A stretch of 26,070 nt of DNA from CAZOIA01 sp964579675 (GCA_964579675.1 CAZOIA010000067.1:1-26070); one strand, 5' to 3'. Positions 7,263 to 15,527 are shown, numbered from the stretch's first letter. Numbers and translations: made by a program. Notes: a model not told the origin generated them from the sequence alone.

Positions 7263-7796
7263 TCAGGCCTCCACACGATTCGAGAGCTGATGACGCAGTT
7301 GCCCATACGCCCGTGATAGCCGGCTTCGCACCGTGCCCGGGGGTACGCCCAGGACACGGGCGATCTGGTCGGTGGGCATTCCGGAGAAGTGCCGTAATGA
7401 CACCACGACGCGCTGGTGCTCGGGCAAATCGCCCACGGCGGCGTGGACGGCGGCACTGCTGTCCATGGCGGGCTCGTGGTCGGCGGCAGTGACGGGCTCG
7501 GCTCCCAGGGGTGCGAGTCGGGGCCTCCGGGAGCCTGAGATGACCACGTTGCCGGCGATCCGAAACAGCCAGCCGGCGAATGCCGCGGGGTCCCGCAGCC
7601 CGGGTAAATGCTCCCACGCCCGGCAGAATACCTCTTGAGCAATGTCCTCGGCCTCGTCTCGAACCCTTGTCTTCCCGTGGATATACCCGATGAGCGGGGC
7701 GCGGTATCGGCGCACCAGCGCCATGAAGGCGTCGGCGTTCCCATTGGCCGCCAGCTTGACCGCTAACGCATCGGGCAGTTCCACGACTAGCCCCAT
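7263..7796 (-). CDS. ECF-type RNA polymerase sigma factor
   Basis: The 177-residue product has the two-domain layout of extracytoplasmic-function sigma factors. Region 2 covers about 22-90, including DEAEDIAQEVFCRAWEHL (47-64), which contacts the -10 element and core enzyme, and FAGWLFRIAGNV (73-84). Region 4 covers about 124-171, including LPEHQRVVVSLRHFSGM, a helix-turn-helix at TDQIARVLGVPPGTVRSRLSRA, and a basic end. The ATG at 7796 has AAGAGAG a few bases upstream. It directs RNA polymerase to a dedicated promoter set. The next gene, 3 nt downstream, encodes the likely membrane-bound partner, which suggests release by an envelope signal. The nearest ECF group cannot be assigned by eye. 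Confidence 0.95.
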   Translation of the reverse strand: MGLVVELPDALAVKLAANGNADAFMALVRRYRAPLIGYIHGKTRVRDEAEDIAQEVFCRAWEHLPGLRDPAAFAGWLFRIAGNVVISGSRRPRLAPLGAEPVTAADHEPAMDSSAAVHAAVGDLPEHQRVVVSLRHFSGMPTDQIARVLGVPPGTVRSRLSRAYGQLRHQLSNRVEA

Positions 7797-8000
7797 ATAC
7801 TCTCTTGATCAGACGCGCTGCCGGTCGATCCGCTCCCGAGAAGGTCGATTATCTGGAAGGTTTTCTCGATTCGTTTCAAGCTGCAATGGTAACCGGGTGG
7901 CCTGCGAGTTCAATCCGGCGGGAATCGTCAAGCCATCTGCAGAGGAGGTGGGGGGGCGGACGCCGCGTGTTTGCGAAGCCGCAAGGGGCAAGCGGGCTGC

Positions 8001-10679
8001 CTACCTGGCGTCGAGCCTGGCTTTCCCTTCGGCGGTTTGGATCAGAGCGGCGGAGGTGGCCTTGATTCCGTTGACGTCGTTGAACATGCAGTTCAGCCCG
8101 GCGGAGGTGAGCACCCGGCCTTTCTCAATCCGGACCTGTTTCTCGAAGCCGCTTTCCCGATCGCCGCCGCCGCGGAACAGTTTCTCTTCGCCGAGGGAGC
8201 CATCTTCGAGCAGGGGTCGGCCCCAGAGGCCGAAGCGCCTGACGTCCCACTCGGGCGCGATGCCGGCCCCGAAGCCGGTGGCGACGTAACCGTCGGGCAG
8301 CTCTACCCGCCCTTCCAGGTGGGAGTCGGGCTCCCATCCACTGCGGAGCTCCTCGGGTTCGCCCAGCGTCCCATCAGGCAGGAGCGGCTGGATTCGCATC
8401 CACATGGTGGTGATGTTGTCGTAATGAGCGCGGCTCCCGAGCCCGGTGATGACGTAGCCGGGCGGGGCATAAAGGCAGGCTTCGACCTTGTCGCCCGCTT
8501 CCACCTTTGGATCGACCAGGACCAGGGACGGTTTCCCGCTGGTGTGGATGGTGGGATCTCCGGGGTGGGCGGGGGCGGGTCCGAGGTCGTAGACGTGGAC
8601 CTCGTCCACGTAGGCGTGAGCAGCGTCCAGATCACGCCACCGGAAGAAGCCGAAGCCGATCGTAGATCGATCTGCGGTGGCGATCCAACGGTGCTGGAAC
8701 CGCAGCCACCTGCCGTCGGTCCAGTACCACTGGCTGGAGTTGAGGTCGTCGGGCTCTTCACCACCGGCGGCATCGGCGAATAACCGCACGCGGGTGTCGC
8801 CGCGAGGCCCGTTCGTTACCGAGGTGTATACCATGGCCGCCAGCAGATAGACGTGACCGGGCGTGGTCGCGACCTGCTGTGACAGTGTGCTCTTGGCGAA
8901 TACCTGGTTGCGTTTCTCGCCGGCAACGTGGGTGAAGCCGGCAATTCTGTCGCCCCACCTTGTATTGATGCCATGCTTCTTGGCCTGGGACTTGGCCGTC
9001 CAGCCTACGTCGGGGGCGTCCAGGACACCCTCCGGTGAAGCCTTCCAGCCGGTCAGGCCCTCCTCAAAATCGGGATTGACCAGCTCCACGGCTCGCTTGT
9101 AGCGGAGTGGGCTGGGGTCGGCACCGGATGCGATCCGCGGCGGGGCGAGGTTGACGAACTGCCTGGGATAGGGCGGTGGCGATTGGCTGATGGCCTCGAC
9201 CTCCCTGCGACGGGGCATCCTGACCTGGTAGGTGGGCGTGGTCCAGGTCAGGCCGGTGGGCCCGGTTGTGATGAGCTCGAATTGATAAGTGTGCCCGGGC
9301 CAGACGGGAATGACCGCTTCCGTGGTGCCCGGGGCCAGGTCCACGTGTTTGAGCTTGACGCCGGGGATGACGCCTTTCATGCCGTCGCCCCGGATGGCGA
9401 TGCGGGTCGGGGAGGGGGAGGTCTGGGAGAAGGTGAGCTTGAGCTTGCTGTCCTGGGGGAACGAGACGGCCAGGTTGAAGATCGCCGGGAGGGCACCGGG
9501 GTCGGGCTCGCCGTAGACGCGAGCCTGCATGTCACGGGGCACGATCACGATATCCCGGTCCTGGGGCAATTCGGCTTTGTGCACGACGGTGTATGCCTCG
9601 ATGCGATATCGCTTGCCGGGCGTGACCAGAAGTTCGTCGGCGGCGAAGAGGAATGGGGCGGCGTGCTCGCCGTTGGCGGGCCCGCAGGTGAGCCCTCGCT
9701 TGGGGCCGGCGAGAAGCTTGCCGTCGGCCGAGAAGACACGGATAACCAGGTCGCAGCAGTTGTGCTCGGTGGGAGGCACCATCAGCACGGGCGAGACGTT
9801 AAGCCAGATGAGCCGGACACTAGGCGTGCGGGGGATGAATGTGACGCCGTCGCGGTTGTAGACCCAGCCCTGGTTGTCGGCGTCCTCGATCAGGGCTCGC
9901 CTGAGGTCCGTGGGCTCCTGGACGATCCAGAGGGCCATATCCGATTCAGGGCGGGGCGTACCGTCCATGTAGAGGATGCCGCCGTCGTAGGCGTCGCCGG
10001 TCGAGTGGAGGTAGGGCATCCACTTCTGGCCGTCGTCGCGCCACATGCGGATTCCGTAGGTTCGTCCCGGGACGAGCGGTCCCTGCCCGGCGGTCCAGCG
10101 GGCGGTTCCCGATTCCGTGGAGTGGCCGGACGTGAAGATCCGGGCCGGTCCGACCTGCTGGCCGCCGGGACCACCCTCGACGAGTGCGGCCCGGAAAGTC
10201 CCGGGCTCGGACGCCACCAGCAGCGTGACGCTCACCAGCTCGGGCCTGGTGGCGGTGAAGGTCTGTACGAACTCTCGCCCCGTGAGACCCCAGACGCAGC
10301 CGTCTGGCTCGTAAACGTGATCGATGACCATGTCGGCGGTGTTGACGATGTCCTCATCCGCCTGGGCGCCGGAGACGAGACGGGGGTAGATGGCGTGCTT
10401 CTCGACGAAGGTGAAATCCATCAGGCCGTAGCAGAACGGGTATTCGGTGTATCCCTCGTCGGCCATTCCGGTGTTGCCGACCTCGGCCCGCCGATCCTGG
10501 GTCCACGCCGAGCGGGTTTTCGGCAAGACCGGTGCGTTGCTCTGGGAGCCGACCAGCCGGTAGAAGAGCTGCGAGCCGCGGGGCTTCTCCCTCCCTTCAC
10601 GCTCCTCGGGAACTGTGCCGGTCGTGACGCATCCGACGGCAACGGTGATCGTCGCCAGCAGCGGTAGTAGCTTCCGCAT
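8001..10679 (-). CDS. Large lipoprotein with CBM-like domain and C-terminal repeats
   Basis: ATG at 10679 is chosen because GGAG lies 6 nt upstream and the product then begins with a lipoprotein signal peptide, MRKLLPLLATITVAVGC, with lipid-modified C17 expected. The 892-residue protein is beta-rich. A mid-protein segment beginning VELVNPDFEEGLTGWKASPE (about 545 onward) resembles carbohydrate-binding CBM4/9-like jelly rolls. The C-terminal part (about 735-875) has three degenerate repeats: GYVITGLGSRAHYDN...LLPDGTLGE, GYVATGFGAGI...LLEDGSLGE and RVLTSAGLN...NDVNGIKA. No catalytic motif was recognised. It lies upstream of the sigma gene on the same strand, 204 nt away, and could be a member of its regulon or unrelated. 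A surface-attached binding role is inferred. Confidence 0.82.
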   Translation of the reverse strand: MRKLLPLLATITVAVGCVTTGTVPEEREGREKPRGSQLFYRLVGSQSNAPVLPKTRSAWTQDRRAEVGNTGMADEGYTEYPFCYGLMDFTFVEKHAIYPRLVSGAQADEDIVNTADMVIDHVYEPDGCVWGLTGREFVQTFTATRPELVSVTLLVASEPGTFRAALVEGGPGGQQVGPARIFTSGHSTESGTARWTAGQGPLVPGRTYGIRMWRDDGQKWMPYLHSTGDAYDGGILYMDGTPRPESDMALWIVQEPTDLRRALIEDADNQGWVYNRDGVTFIPRTPSVRLIWLNVSPVLMVPPTEHNCCDLVIRVFSADGKLLAGPKRGLTCGPANGEHAAPFLFAADELLVTPGKRYRIEAYTVVHKAELPQDRDIVIVPRDMQARVYGEPDPGALPAIFNLAVSFPQDSKLKLTFSQTSPSPTRIAIRGDGMKGVIPGVKLKHVDLAPGTTEAVIPVWPGHTYQFELITTGPTGLTWTTPTYQVRMPRRREVEAISQSPPPYPRQFVNLAPPRIASGADPSPLRYKRAVELVNPDFEEGLTGWKASPEGVLDAPDVGWTAKSQAKKHGINTRWGDRIAGFTHVAGEKRNQVFAKSTLSQQVATTPGHVYLLAAMVYTSVTNGPRGDTRVRLFADAAGGEEPDDLNSSQWYWTDGRWLRFQHRWIATADRSTIGFGFFRWRDLDAAHAYVDEVHVYDLGPAPAHPGDPTIHTSGKPSLVLVDPKVEAGDKVEACLYAPPGYVITGLGSRAHYDNITTMWMRIQPLLPDGTLGEPEELRSGWEPDSHLEGRVELPDGYVATGFGAGIAPEWDVRRFGLWGRPLLEDGSLGEEKLFRGGGDRESGFEKQVRIEKGRVLTSAGLNCMFNDVNGIKATSAALIQTAEGKARLDAR

Positions 10680-10748
10680 CGTTCTCTCCAATTCCAAGGG
10701 AGTCGCGCTCCCCTTCGGGTCGCGGCTAAACGTTCCGTCAGTCCGGCC

Positions 10749-10778
10749 ACCTTAACGTCCGACGGTGGTGTCAGTCAA
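10749..10778 (-). promoter_or_regulatory. Candidate promoter for the large lipoprotein gene
   Basis: On the minus strand TTGACT (10778-10773) precedes TAAGGT (10754-10749) with an 18-bp spacer. The -35 is close to consensus and the -10 is weak. The site lies about 70 nt before the lipoprotein start. Confidence 0.35.
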
Positions 10779-10880
10779 AGTCGTTGGCCAGGGGGCGGCG
10801 CGGCGATGGAACAAACCATGATGGCGATGATGAGGAAAGTGGGGCTTGGTGCGATCGTACCGTTCGACACAGGTCGGGTT

Positions 10881-10908
10881 TTGCCGAATCCGTGTTGGGC
10901 ACTACAAT
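10881..10908 (+). promoter_or_regulatory. Candidate promoter, TTGCCG-N16-TACAAT
   Basis: TTGCCG at 10881-10886 and TACAAT at 10903-10908 are spaced 16 bp apart, the same -35 box and spacing as the hisD promoter at 18109-18136. The predicted transcription start, near 10915, would leave a leader of only about 9 nt before the ATG at 10924, so the mRNA may be nearly leaderless. Confidence 0.45.
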
Positions 10909-10923
10909 GTATCTGGCAGAGAG

Positions 10924-12042
10924 ATGCACAACGACCGCGCGAAAGCCCTGTTCCGGATTATGCTGCTTGGCATTGTGGGATGCTCGAGCGCGCCTGCCTC
11001 AGCGTGCTCGATCCCCGTATTCCGTTATGCCCTGGATTACTGGACGGCGGATCGTTACGAGGTGGTCATATTCCATCGGGGGCCGCTGGGCGGAAAAGAC
11101 CAGGCGGTGGCTGCCCGGCTGGAACGGGCGGCCGGGGACGACACCGCCGGCTGTAATATCACCGTTCATCTCGTTGATCTTGATGGGCAACCGGACAGGT
11201 CGATGCAATCGCTGTGGGAAGCCCAGGCGACATCGGAACTGCCCTGGATGGTCGCGCGCTATCCCGTGAGGTCGCGGCCGGAAAAAAACTTGTGGGCCGG
11301 TCGCGTTGATGAAAGCGGGGCCGAGTTGTTGGTGGATTCGCCGGTGCGTCGGGAGATTGCCAGAGGCATCGCAAGTGGGCAAGCGGCAGTGTGGGTCTTG
11401 CTCGAGAGCGGCAACCGGGCGAAGGACGAGGCGGCCTGTGAATTGCTGCGCGCTCAATTGGCGGAGATGGAGGGGATTCTGACGGCTGCAATGCAGCCTG
11501 AGGATCTTGCCGCAGAGGCGGAGGGCGTTGAAGAAGGCGAGGTGGGGGTGCAGATTACCTTCTCGCTGGTACGGGTGTCCCGGTCCGATCCCGCCGAGCG
11601 GGTGCTGGTCAACCTGCTGCTGGACAGCGAGGAGGACCTGAGGGCGTATTCGGGACCTATGGCGTTTCCGGTCTTCGGCCGGGGGCGCGTGCTCTACGCA
11701 CTTGTGGACAGGGGTATCAGCGAACGCAACATTCGCGAGACCTGCAGCTTCCTCGTGGAAGGGTGCTCGTGCTTGATCAAAGCGGCCAACCCGGGGACGG
11801 ATCTGATCATGAGGACGGACTGGGAGGCGGCGATCCGCTATGTTCAGGCGGAGATGGCGGAAGTCCCGTCACCGGTCGGCCCGGCAAGCGGGGGCGGGCT
11901 GGCCGAAGCTTCTTTTCCGGGTATGCATGACGATCGGTCAACTACCTTGTTGCGCAACAGCCTGCTGGGGATGGCGGGGGGACTGATTATCGTGGCGGTT
12001 GCGGCCTGGATTCTGACGGCGAGAGATCGTTCGCGGCCGTAG
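10924..12042 (+). CDS. Exported or lipid-anchored protein of unknown function with C-terminal membrane helix
   Basis: ATG at 10924 gives a 372-residue protein; a longer in-frame reading from 10846 would bury the signal sequence and pass through the promoter. Residues 1-27 form a signal sequence in which IVGC at 17-20 fits a lipobox, while ASA at 25-27 fits signal peptidase I cleavage. Next comes CSIPVFRYALDYWTADRYEVVIFHRGPL (28-55), a segment I associate with uncharacterised planctomycete proteins but cannot assign to a named family. The middle is acidic (EAEGVEEGE). The segment LVEGCSCLIKAANPGTDLI follows. The end is a single hydrophobic helix (GMAGGLIIVAVAAWIL) with a basic tail, so a type I membrane or doubly anchored topology is likely. 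The function is unknown. Confidence 0.75.
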   Translation: MHNDRAKALFRIMLLGIVGCSSAPASACSIPVFRYALDYWTADRYEVVIFHRGPLGGKDQAVAARLERAAGDDTAGCNITVHLVDLDGQPDRSMQSLWEAQATSELPWMVARYPVRSRPEKNLWAGRVDESGAELLVDSPVRREIARGIASGQAAVWVLLESGNRAKDEAACELLRAQLAEMEGILTAAMQPEDLAAEAEGVEEGEVGVQITFSLVRVSRSDPAERVLVNLLLDSEEDLRAYSGPMAFPVFGRGRVLYALVDRGISERNIRETCSFLVEGCSCLIKAANPGTDLIMRTDWEAAIRYVQAEMAEVPSPVGPASGGGLAEASFPGMHDDRSTTLLRNSLLGMAGGLIIVAVAAWILTARDRSRP

Positions 12043-12127
12043 TCGGCGGGCATCCGCAAACCTGGTGACCGGCGGTTGAAAACCGGTGCCACAGGGTACT
12101 TCTGGGACGACACGGTTCACTTGAGGA

Positions 12128-12157
12128 GCCCCAAAAGGGACATTCCGCTTTTTGGGC
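12128..12157. repeat. Hairpin before rimO
   Basis: GCCCCAAAAG (12128-12137) pairs with CTTTTTGGGC (12148-12157) with one mismatch, leaving a 10-nt loop. The T tract lies inside the stem, so it is not a standard intrinsic terminator. It ends 8 nt before the rimO ribosome binding site (AGGAG, 12166-12170) and may influence rimO translation or be an extragenic palindrome. Confidence 0.45.
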
Positions 12158-12179
12158 CCGACAGCAGGAGAGGCCCCCC

Positions 12180-13589
12180 TTGAGGTCAAGACGGCCGATC
12201 AAGGTCGCGTTCATCGCCCTGGGTTGCGTGAAGAACCTGGTGGACTCCGAGAAGATGCTCGGACAGTTGGCGGAAAGCGGTGCCCTCGTCGGCGCGGACG
12301 AAGCCGACGCCGACGTGATCGTGATCAATACATGCGGGTTCCTCGAAGCGGCACGGGCTGAAGCCCACGAAGAGATCGCCGCCGCCCTGGAACGGAAGCG
12401 GCGCGGGCCCTGTTGCCGGGTGGTGGTGGCCGGCTGTCTCGTGCAGCGGGACGGCGAGAAGCTGCTGGAAGTGTTTCCGGAAATCGACGCCCTGGTCGGG
12501 GTGCACCGGCGGGATGACGTGGCCCGGGCGGCATTGAATCTGCGGCCTGCGGCCAAGGGCAGGAAAGGACGGCGGCGGGCTGAACGACCTGAAGGGGCGA
12601 AGGCGGGGGTTGATCTGTACCTCGGCGAGTACCACCCGCACGTGGCGCTGGACACGGCCCGGCTGCGGATCACGCCGCGGCACTACGCGTACCTGCGAAT
12701 CAGCGAAGGCTGCGAGCAGAAGTGCACGTTCTGCACGATTCCGGCGATTCGAGGCCCGATGCGCTCCAAGCCGCCGGAGGTCGTGCTGGCTGAGGCCCGG
12801 GAACTGGTCGAAGACGGCGCGTTCGAGTTGAATCTGATCGGCCAGGACACGACCGGCTATGGCCGGGATATCGGCTACGCCCCGGGGCTGGCCGGGCTGT
12901 TACGCGAGCTCGACAAGGTGCCAGGCGTCGGCTGGCTCCGATTGCTGTATGCGCATCCGTCCCGCTTGACGGACGAGATGATCGACGCCATCGCCGAGTG
13001 CGAGCGGGTGGTCGAATACATCGACCTCCCGTTGCAGCACATCAACGACCGGATTCTCAAGGCCATGCACCGCGGGGTGACGCGGGTGGACACGGAGTCG
13101 CTGCTGGCCAGGCTGCGGGGACGGATTCCGGGGGTGGCGATCCGCACGACGTTCATCGCCGGTTTCCCGGGCGAGACTGAAGAGGAGTTCGAGGAGCTGC
13201 TGGCGTTCGTGCGGGAGGCGGGTTTCTCGGCGGTGGGCGTATTCCCATATTCGCGGGAGCCGGATACCCCGGCCGGAAGAATGGATCGCCAGTTGCCCGA
13301 GGAGGTGAAACAGGCCCGGGGCGAGGCGATCATGGAAAGCCAGCGGGAGATCGCCCTGGCCGAGGCGGCGGGCCGAAAGGGTGAGCTGCTCGACGTGCTG
13401 ATCGACGGGCAGGCGGCGGACGGACAGTCTGTGGGACGGCATGCCGGCCAGGCACCCCAAGTCGATGCCGTCACCTACGTCTGTTCAAACCGGGTTCATC
13501 CGGGTGAATGCGTCCGCGTCGTTTGCGAAGGGTCCGAAGGCTACGATTTGATCGCCCGCCCGACGGACGCTATCCTGCCGATTGCATGA
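12180..13589 (+). CDS. rimO: Ribosomal protein uS12 methylthiotransferase RimO
   Basis: RimO is a radical SAM enzyme that adds a methylthio group to a conserved aspartate of ribosomal protein S12 using two [4Fe-4S] clusters. The N-terminal methylthiotransferase domain shows its three cluster cysteines: C16 (ALGCVKNLVDSE), C52 (NTCGF) and C86 (AGCLVQR). The radical SAM CxxxCxxC is at C178, C182 and C185 (GCEQKCTFC). The C-terminal portion (from about 400) is the TRAM domain. At 469 residues it is slightly long because of a basic loop near 124-143. The start is TTG at 12180 with AGGAG 9 nt upstream. ALGCVKNLVDSE and GQDTT point to RimO rather than MiaB. Its TGA overlaps the pgsA ATG. Confidence 0.95.
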   Translation: MRSRRPIKVAFIALGCVKNLVDSEKMLGQLAESGALVGADEADADVIVINTCGFLEAARAEAHEEIAAALERKRRGPCCRVVVAGCLVQRDGEKLLEVFPEIDALVGVHRRDDVARAALNLRPAAKGRKGRRRAERPEGAKAGVDLYLGEYHPHVALDTARLRITPRHYAYLRISEGCEQKCTFCTIPAIRGPMRSKPPEVVLAEARELVEDGAFELNLIGQDTTGYGRDIGYAPGLAGLLRELDKVPGVGWLRLLYAHPSRLTDEMIDAIAECERVVEYIDLPLQHINDRILKAMHRGVTRVDTESLLARLRGRIPGVAIRTTFIAGFPGETEEEFEELLAFVREAGFSAVGVFPYSREPDTPAGRMDRQLPEEVKQARGEAIMESQREIALAEAAGRKGELLDVLIDGQAADGQSVGRHAGQAPQVDAVTYVCSNRVHPGECVRVVCEGSEGYDLIARPTDAILPIA

Positions 13590-14203
13590 GGATCAACCTT
13601 CCGAACCAGATTACCATCGCCCGATTACTGGTGGCGATCGTTTTCTTTGTGTGTCTCGCCCAGTTCAGCGCCCAAGCGCCGGAGCCCAGGTTGTGGCTCC
13701 TGGACGTGTGTGCGGCGTTGTTCTTCGTCGCGGGCCTGACGGACATCGTGGACGGTTACCTGGCCCGGAAGCAGAACCAGGAGACGTCATTCGGGCGAGT
13801 GATCGACCCGTTCGTGGACAAGATGCTGGTGATCGGGGCGTACGTCTTTCTGGCCGGTGACGGGTTCGTCGATCAAAGCGGCCTGAAGGTGAGCGACGTG
13901 GCGGGTTGGATGGTGGTGGTGATTCTGGGGAGGGAGCTGCTGGTGACGAGCCTGCGGGGGGTGACGGAGGCGAGCGGGCAGGCATTTGCGGCGACGGTTT
14001 ACGGCAAGGTGAAGATGTTCGTGCAATCCACGGCGGTGATGTGGGTTCTGTTGACGCTGGCCCATCGGGGCCTGCCAGCGTTTCTTATCGCGTGCCGGCC
14101 CTTGGTGGTGTACCTGGCGGTCGTGGTGACGGTCTTGTCGGTGATCCCGTATCTGCGGATGGCGCGGGGGGTTCTGATGCACACGTCGGTGTCGTCCCCA
14201 TGA
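13586..14203 (+). CDS. pgsA: CDP-diacylglycerol-glycerol-3-phosphate 3-phosphatidyltransferase
   Basis: PgsA transfers a phosphatidyl group from CDP-diacylglycerol to glycerol-3-phosphate, giving phosphatidylglycerophosphate in the cytoplasmic membrane. The complete CDP-alcohol phosphotransferase motif is present: D53-x2-D56-G57-x2-A60-R61-x8-G70-x3-D74-x3-D78. The 205-residue protein has several hydrophobic helices. ATG at 13586 overlaps the rimO stop by 4 nt (ATGA), and the motif position relative to this start is normal for the family. The next gene encodes the phosphatase for its product, which supports PgsA over other CDP-alcohol transferases. Confidence 0.94.
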   Translation: MRINLPNQITIARLLVAIVFFVCLAQFSAQAPEPRLWLLDVCAALFFVAGLTDIVDGYLARKQNQETSFGRVIDPFVDKMLVIGAYVFLAGDGFVDQSGLKVSDVAGWMVVVILGRELLVTSLRGVTEASGQAFAATVYGKVKMFVQSTAVMWVLLTLAHRGLPAFLIACRPLVVYLAVVVTVLSVIPYLRMARGVLMHTSVSSP

Positions 14204-14706
14204 TACGTTGGTGGGCGATGACCGGCTTGGGGTTGGGTTGTGCGCCGGTGGCACCGGGGACATTCGGTTCGCTGGGTGCGATCGTGATCGCGCTCGCGGT
14301 GTGGGGGATTAATGTTTCCGGCGGCGCGAGTCCGCTTGCGCTGAACGTGGCCTGGGGTGTGCTGACGTTGTTGGCCTGCGTGGGTTGCGTGAAATGGGGC
14401 CGGTGGGCCGTCGAGCACTTCCCCAGCAGCGGGGCGAAGCGCGGGGACCCCGGTGCGGTGGTGATCGATGAATGGGCCGGTCAGTGGCTGGCACTGGTCG
14501 GGCTGGCGATGCCGACGTTCCACCGGGCCCTGGCGGTGCTGGCGGTGCAGTTCTTTCTGTTCCGGTCGTTTGACGTGATCAAGCCCCCGCCGGCCCGGCG
14601 GCTGGAAAAGCTGCCCGCGGGGTGGGGTATTCTCAGCGACGACCTGGCCGCAGCGGTTTACGCCAACGTGGTGGGCCAGATTCTGTTTCGCTTGGTCTTG
14701 GATTAA
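14200..14706 (+). CDS. pgpA: Phosphatidylglycerophosphatase A
   Basis: PgpA dephosphorylates phosphatidylglycerophosphate to phosphatidylglycerol, the step after PgsA. The 168-residue membrane protein shows the PgpA landmarks APGTFGS (18-24), DPGAVVIDEWAGQ (83-95), FDVIKPPPARRLE (124-136) and GWGILSDDLAAAVYAN (141-156). The two acidic clusters, with D89/E90 and D147/D148, are likely catalytic. ATG at 14200 overlaps the pgsA stop by 4 nt. A second ATG at 14218 is possible but would leave less N-terminal sequence before the motif. Confidence 0.94.
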   Translation: MIRWWAMTGLGLGCAPVAPGTFGSLGAIVIALAVWGINVSGGASPLALNVAWGVLTLLACVGCVKWGRWAVEHFPSSGAKRGDPGAVVIDEWAGQWLALVGLAMPTFHRALAVLAVQFFLFRSFDVIKPPPARRLEKLPAGWGILSDDLAAAVYANVVGQILFRLVLD

Positions 14707-14711
14707 ACGCG

Positions 14712-15527
14712 GTGGGCGACGTAGTTCGAGCTGTCGTTTTGGGCATCGTCGAGGGGCTGACCGAGTTCCTCCCGATCTCGAGTACGGGACATATGATTCT
14801 GGTGATGCCGTTGCTGGGCATCGAGGAGACGGATCGGTTCTGGAATGGTGCGTTCGACATTTTCATTCAGCTCGGGGCGATCCTTGCGGTGGCGATGTAT
14901 TTCTGGGGGCGGCTCTGGCGGCTCACTCTTCATCCTGCCGGGAAGCCCTGGCATGAACACATCATGGTGAAGCTGTTCGTGGCCTTCCTGCCGGCGGCGG
15001 TAATCGGGCTGCTGGCGGCGAACTTCATCGAAACAAAGCTGAAGAATCCACTGATCGTTTCGTGCGCCCTGGTGGGCGGCGGCATTGCGATCCTGGTGAT
15101 TGAGGGTGTGATCCGGCATCCGAAGATCAAAGATGCCGCCTCGATCTCGCTTACGTGTGCGCTGCTGATCGGTCTGGCTCAATGCCTGGCGATGATCCCC
15201 GGTACGTCACGATCGGGAGCGACGATCATGGGGGCGCTGCTGTTGGGGCTGACGGCGGCGGCGGCGGCGGAGTTCTCGTTTTTTCTGGCGATTCCGACGA
15301 TGTTCGCAGCCGGCGTCTATTCGCTGCTGAAGCATATCGAGGAGATCGAGCCCGCCCAGTTGCTGACGCTGGGGATCGGGTTTGTGGTTGCATTTGTCGT
15401 GGCGTGGGCGGTGGTGGCGGCCTTCATGCGATTCATTCAATCACACAGGTTCACGTCTTTCGCCATCTACCGGATCATTCTGGGCGGGATCGTGCTGGTG
15501 CTGATCCTGAGCCGGTCGCATGCGTGA
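14712..15527 (+). CDS. uppP: Undecaprenyl-diphosphatase UppP (BacA)
   Basis: UppP converts undecaprenyl diphosphate to the monophosphate lipid carrier used for peptidoglycan and other envelope polymers. The 271-residue polytopic protein has both family signatures: EGLTEFLPISSTGH (14-27), with E14 and E18, and PGTSRSGAT (163-171), with R167. GTG at 14712 is the first start consistent with the motif spacing; it lies 5 nt after the pgpA stop. The upstream frame stays open inside pgpA without a better start. No strong Shine-Dalgarno site is seen, so translation is probably coupled to pgpA. It closes an apparent rimO-pgsA-pgpA-uppP operon. Confidence 0.94.
   Translation: MGDVVRAVVLGIVEGLTEFLPISSTGHMILVMPLLGIEETDRFWNGAFDIFIQLGAILAVAMYFWGRLWRLTLHPAGKPWHEHIMVKLFVAFLPAAVIGLLAANFIETKLKNPLIVSCALVGGGIAILVIEGVIRHPKIKDAASISLTCALLIGLAQCLAMIPGTSRSGATIMGALLLGLTAAAAAEFSFFLAIPTMFAAGVYSLLKHIEEIEPAQLLTLGIGFVVAFVVAWAVVAAFMRFIQSHRFTSFAIYRIILGGIVLVLILSRSHA

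Noticed and set aside
7848..7879. TTGAAA and GATAAT on the minus strand ahead of the ECF sigma gene
   Set aside because: The spacer would be 20 bp, too long for a normal sigma70 promoter; no convincing ECF-type GAAC/GTC pair was found either.
10806..11156. 116-codon plus-strand frame beginning MEQTMMAMMRK
   Set aside because: It runs through the promoter and into another frame of the well-supported gene at 10924-12042 and has no conserved text.
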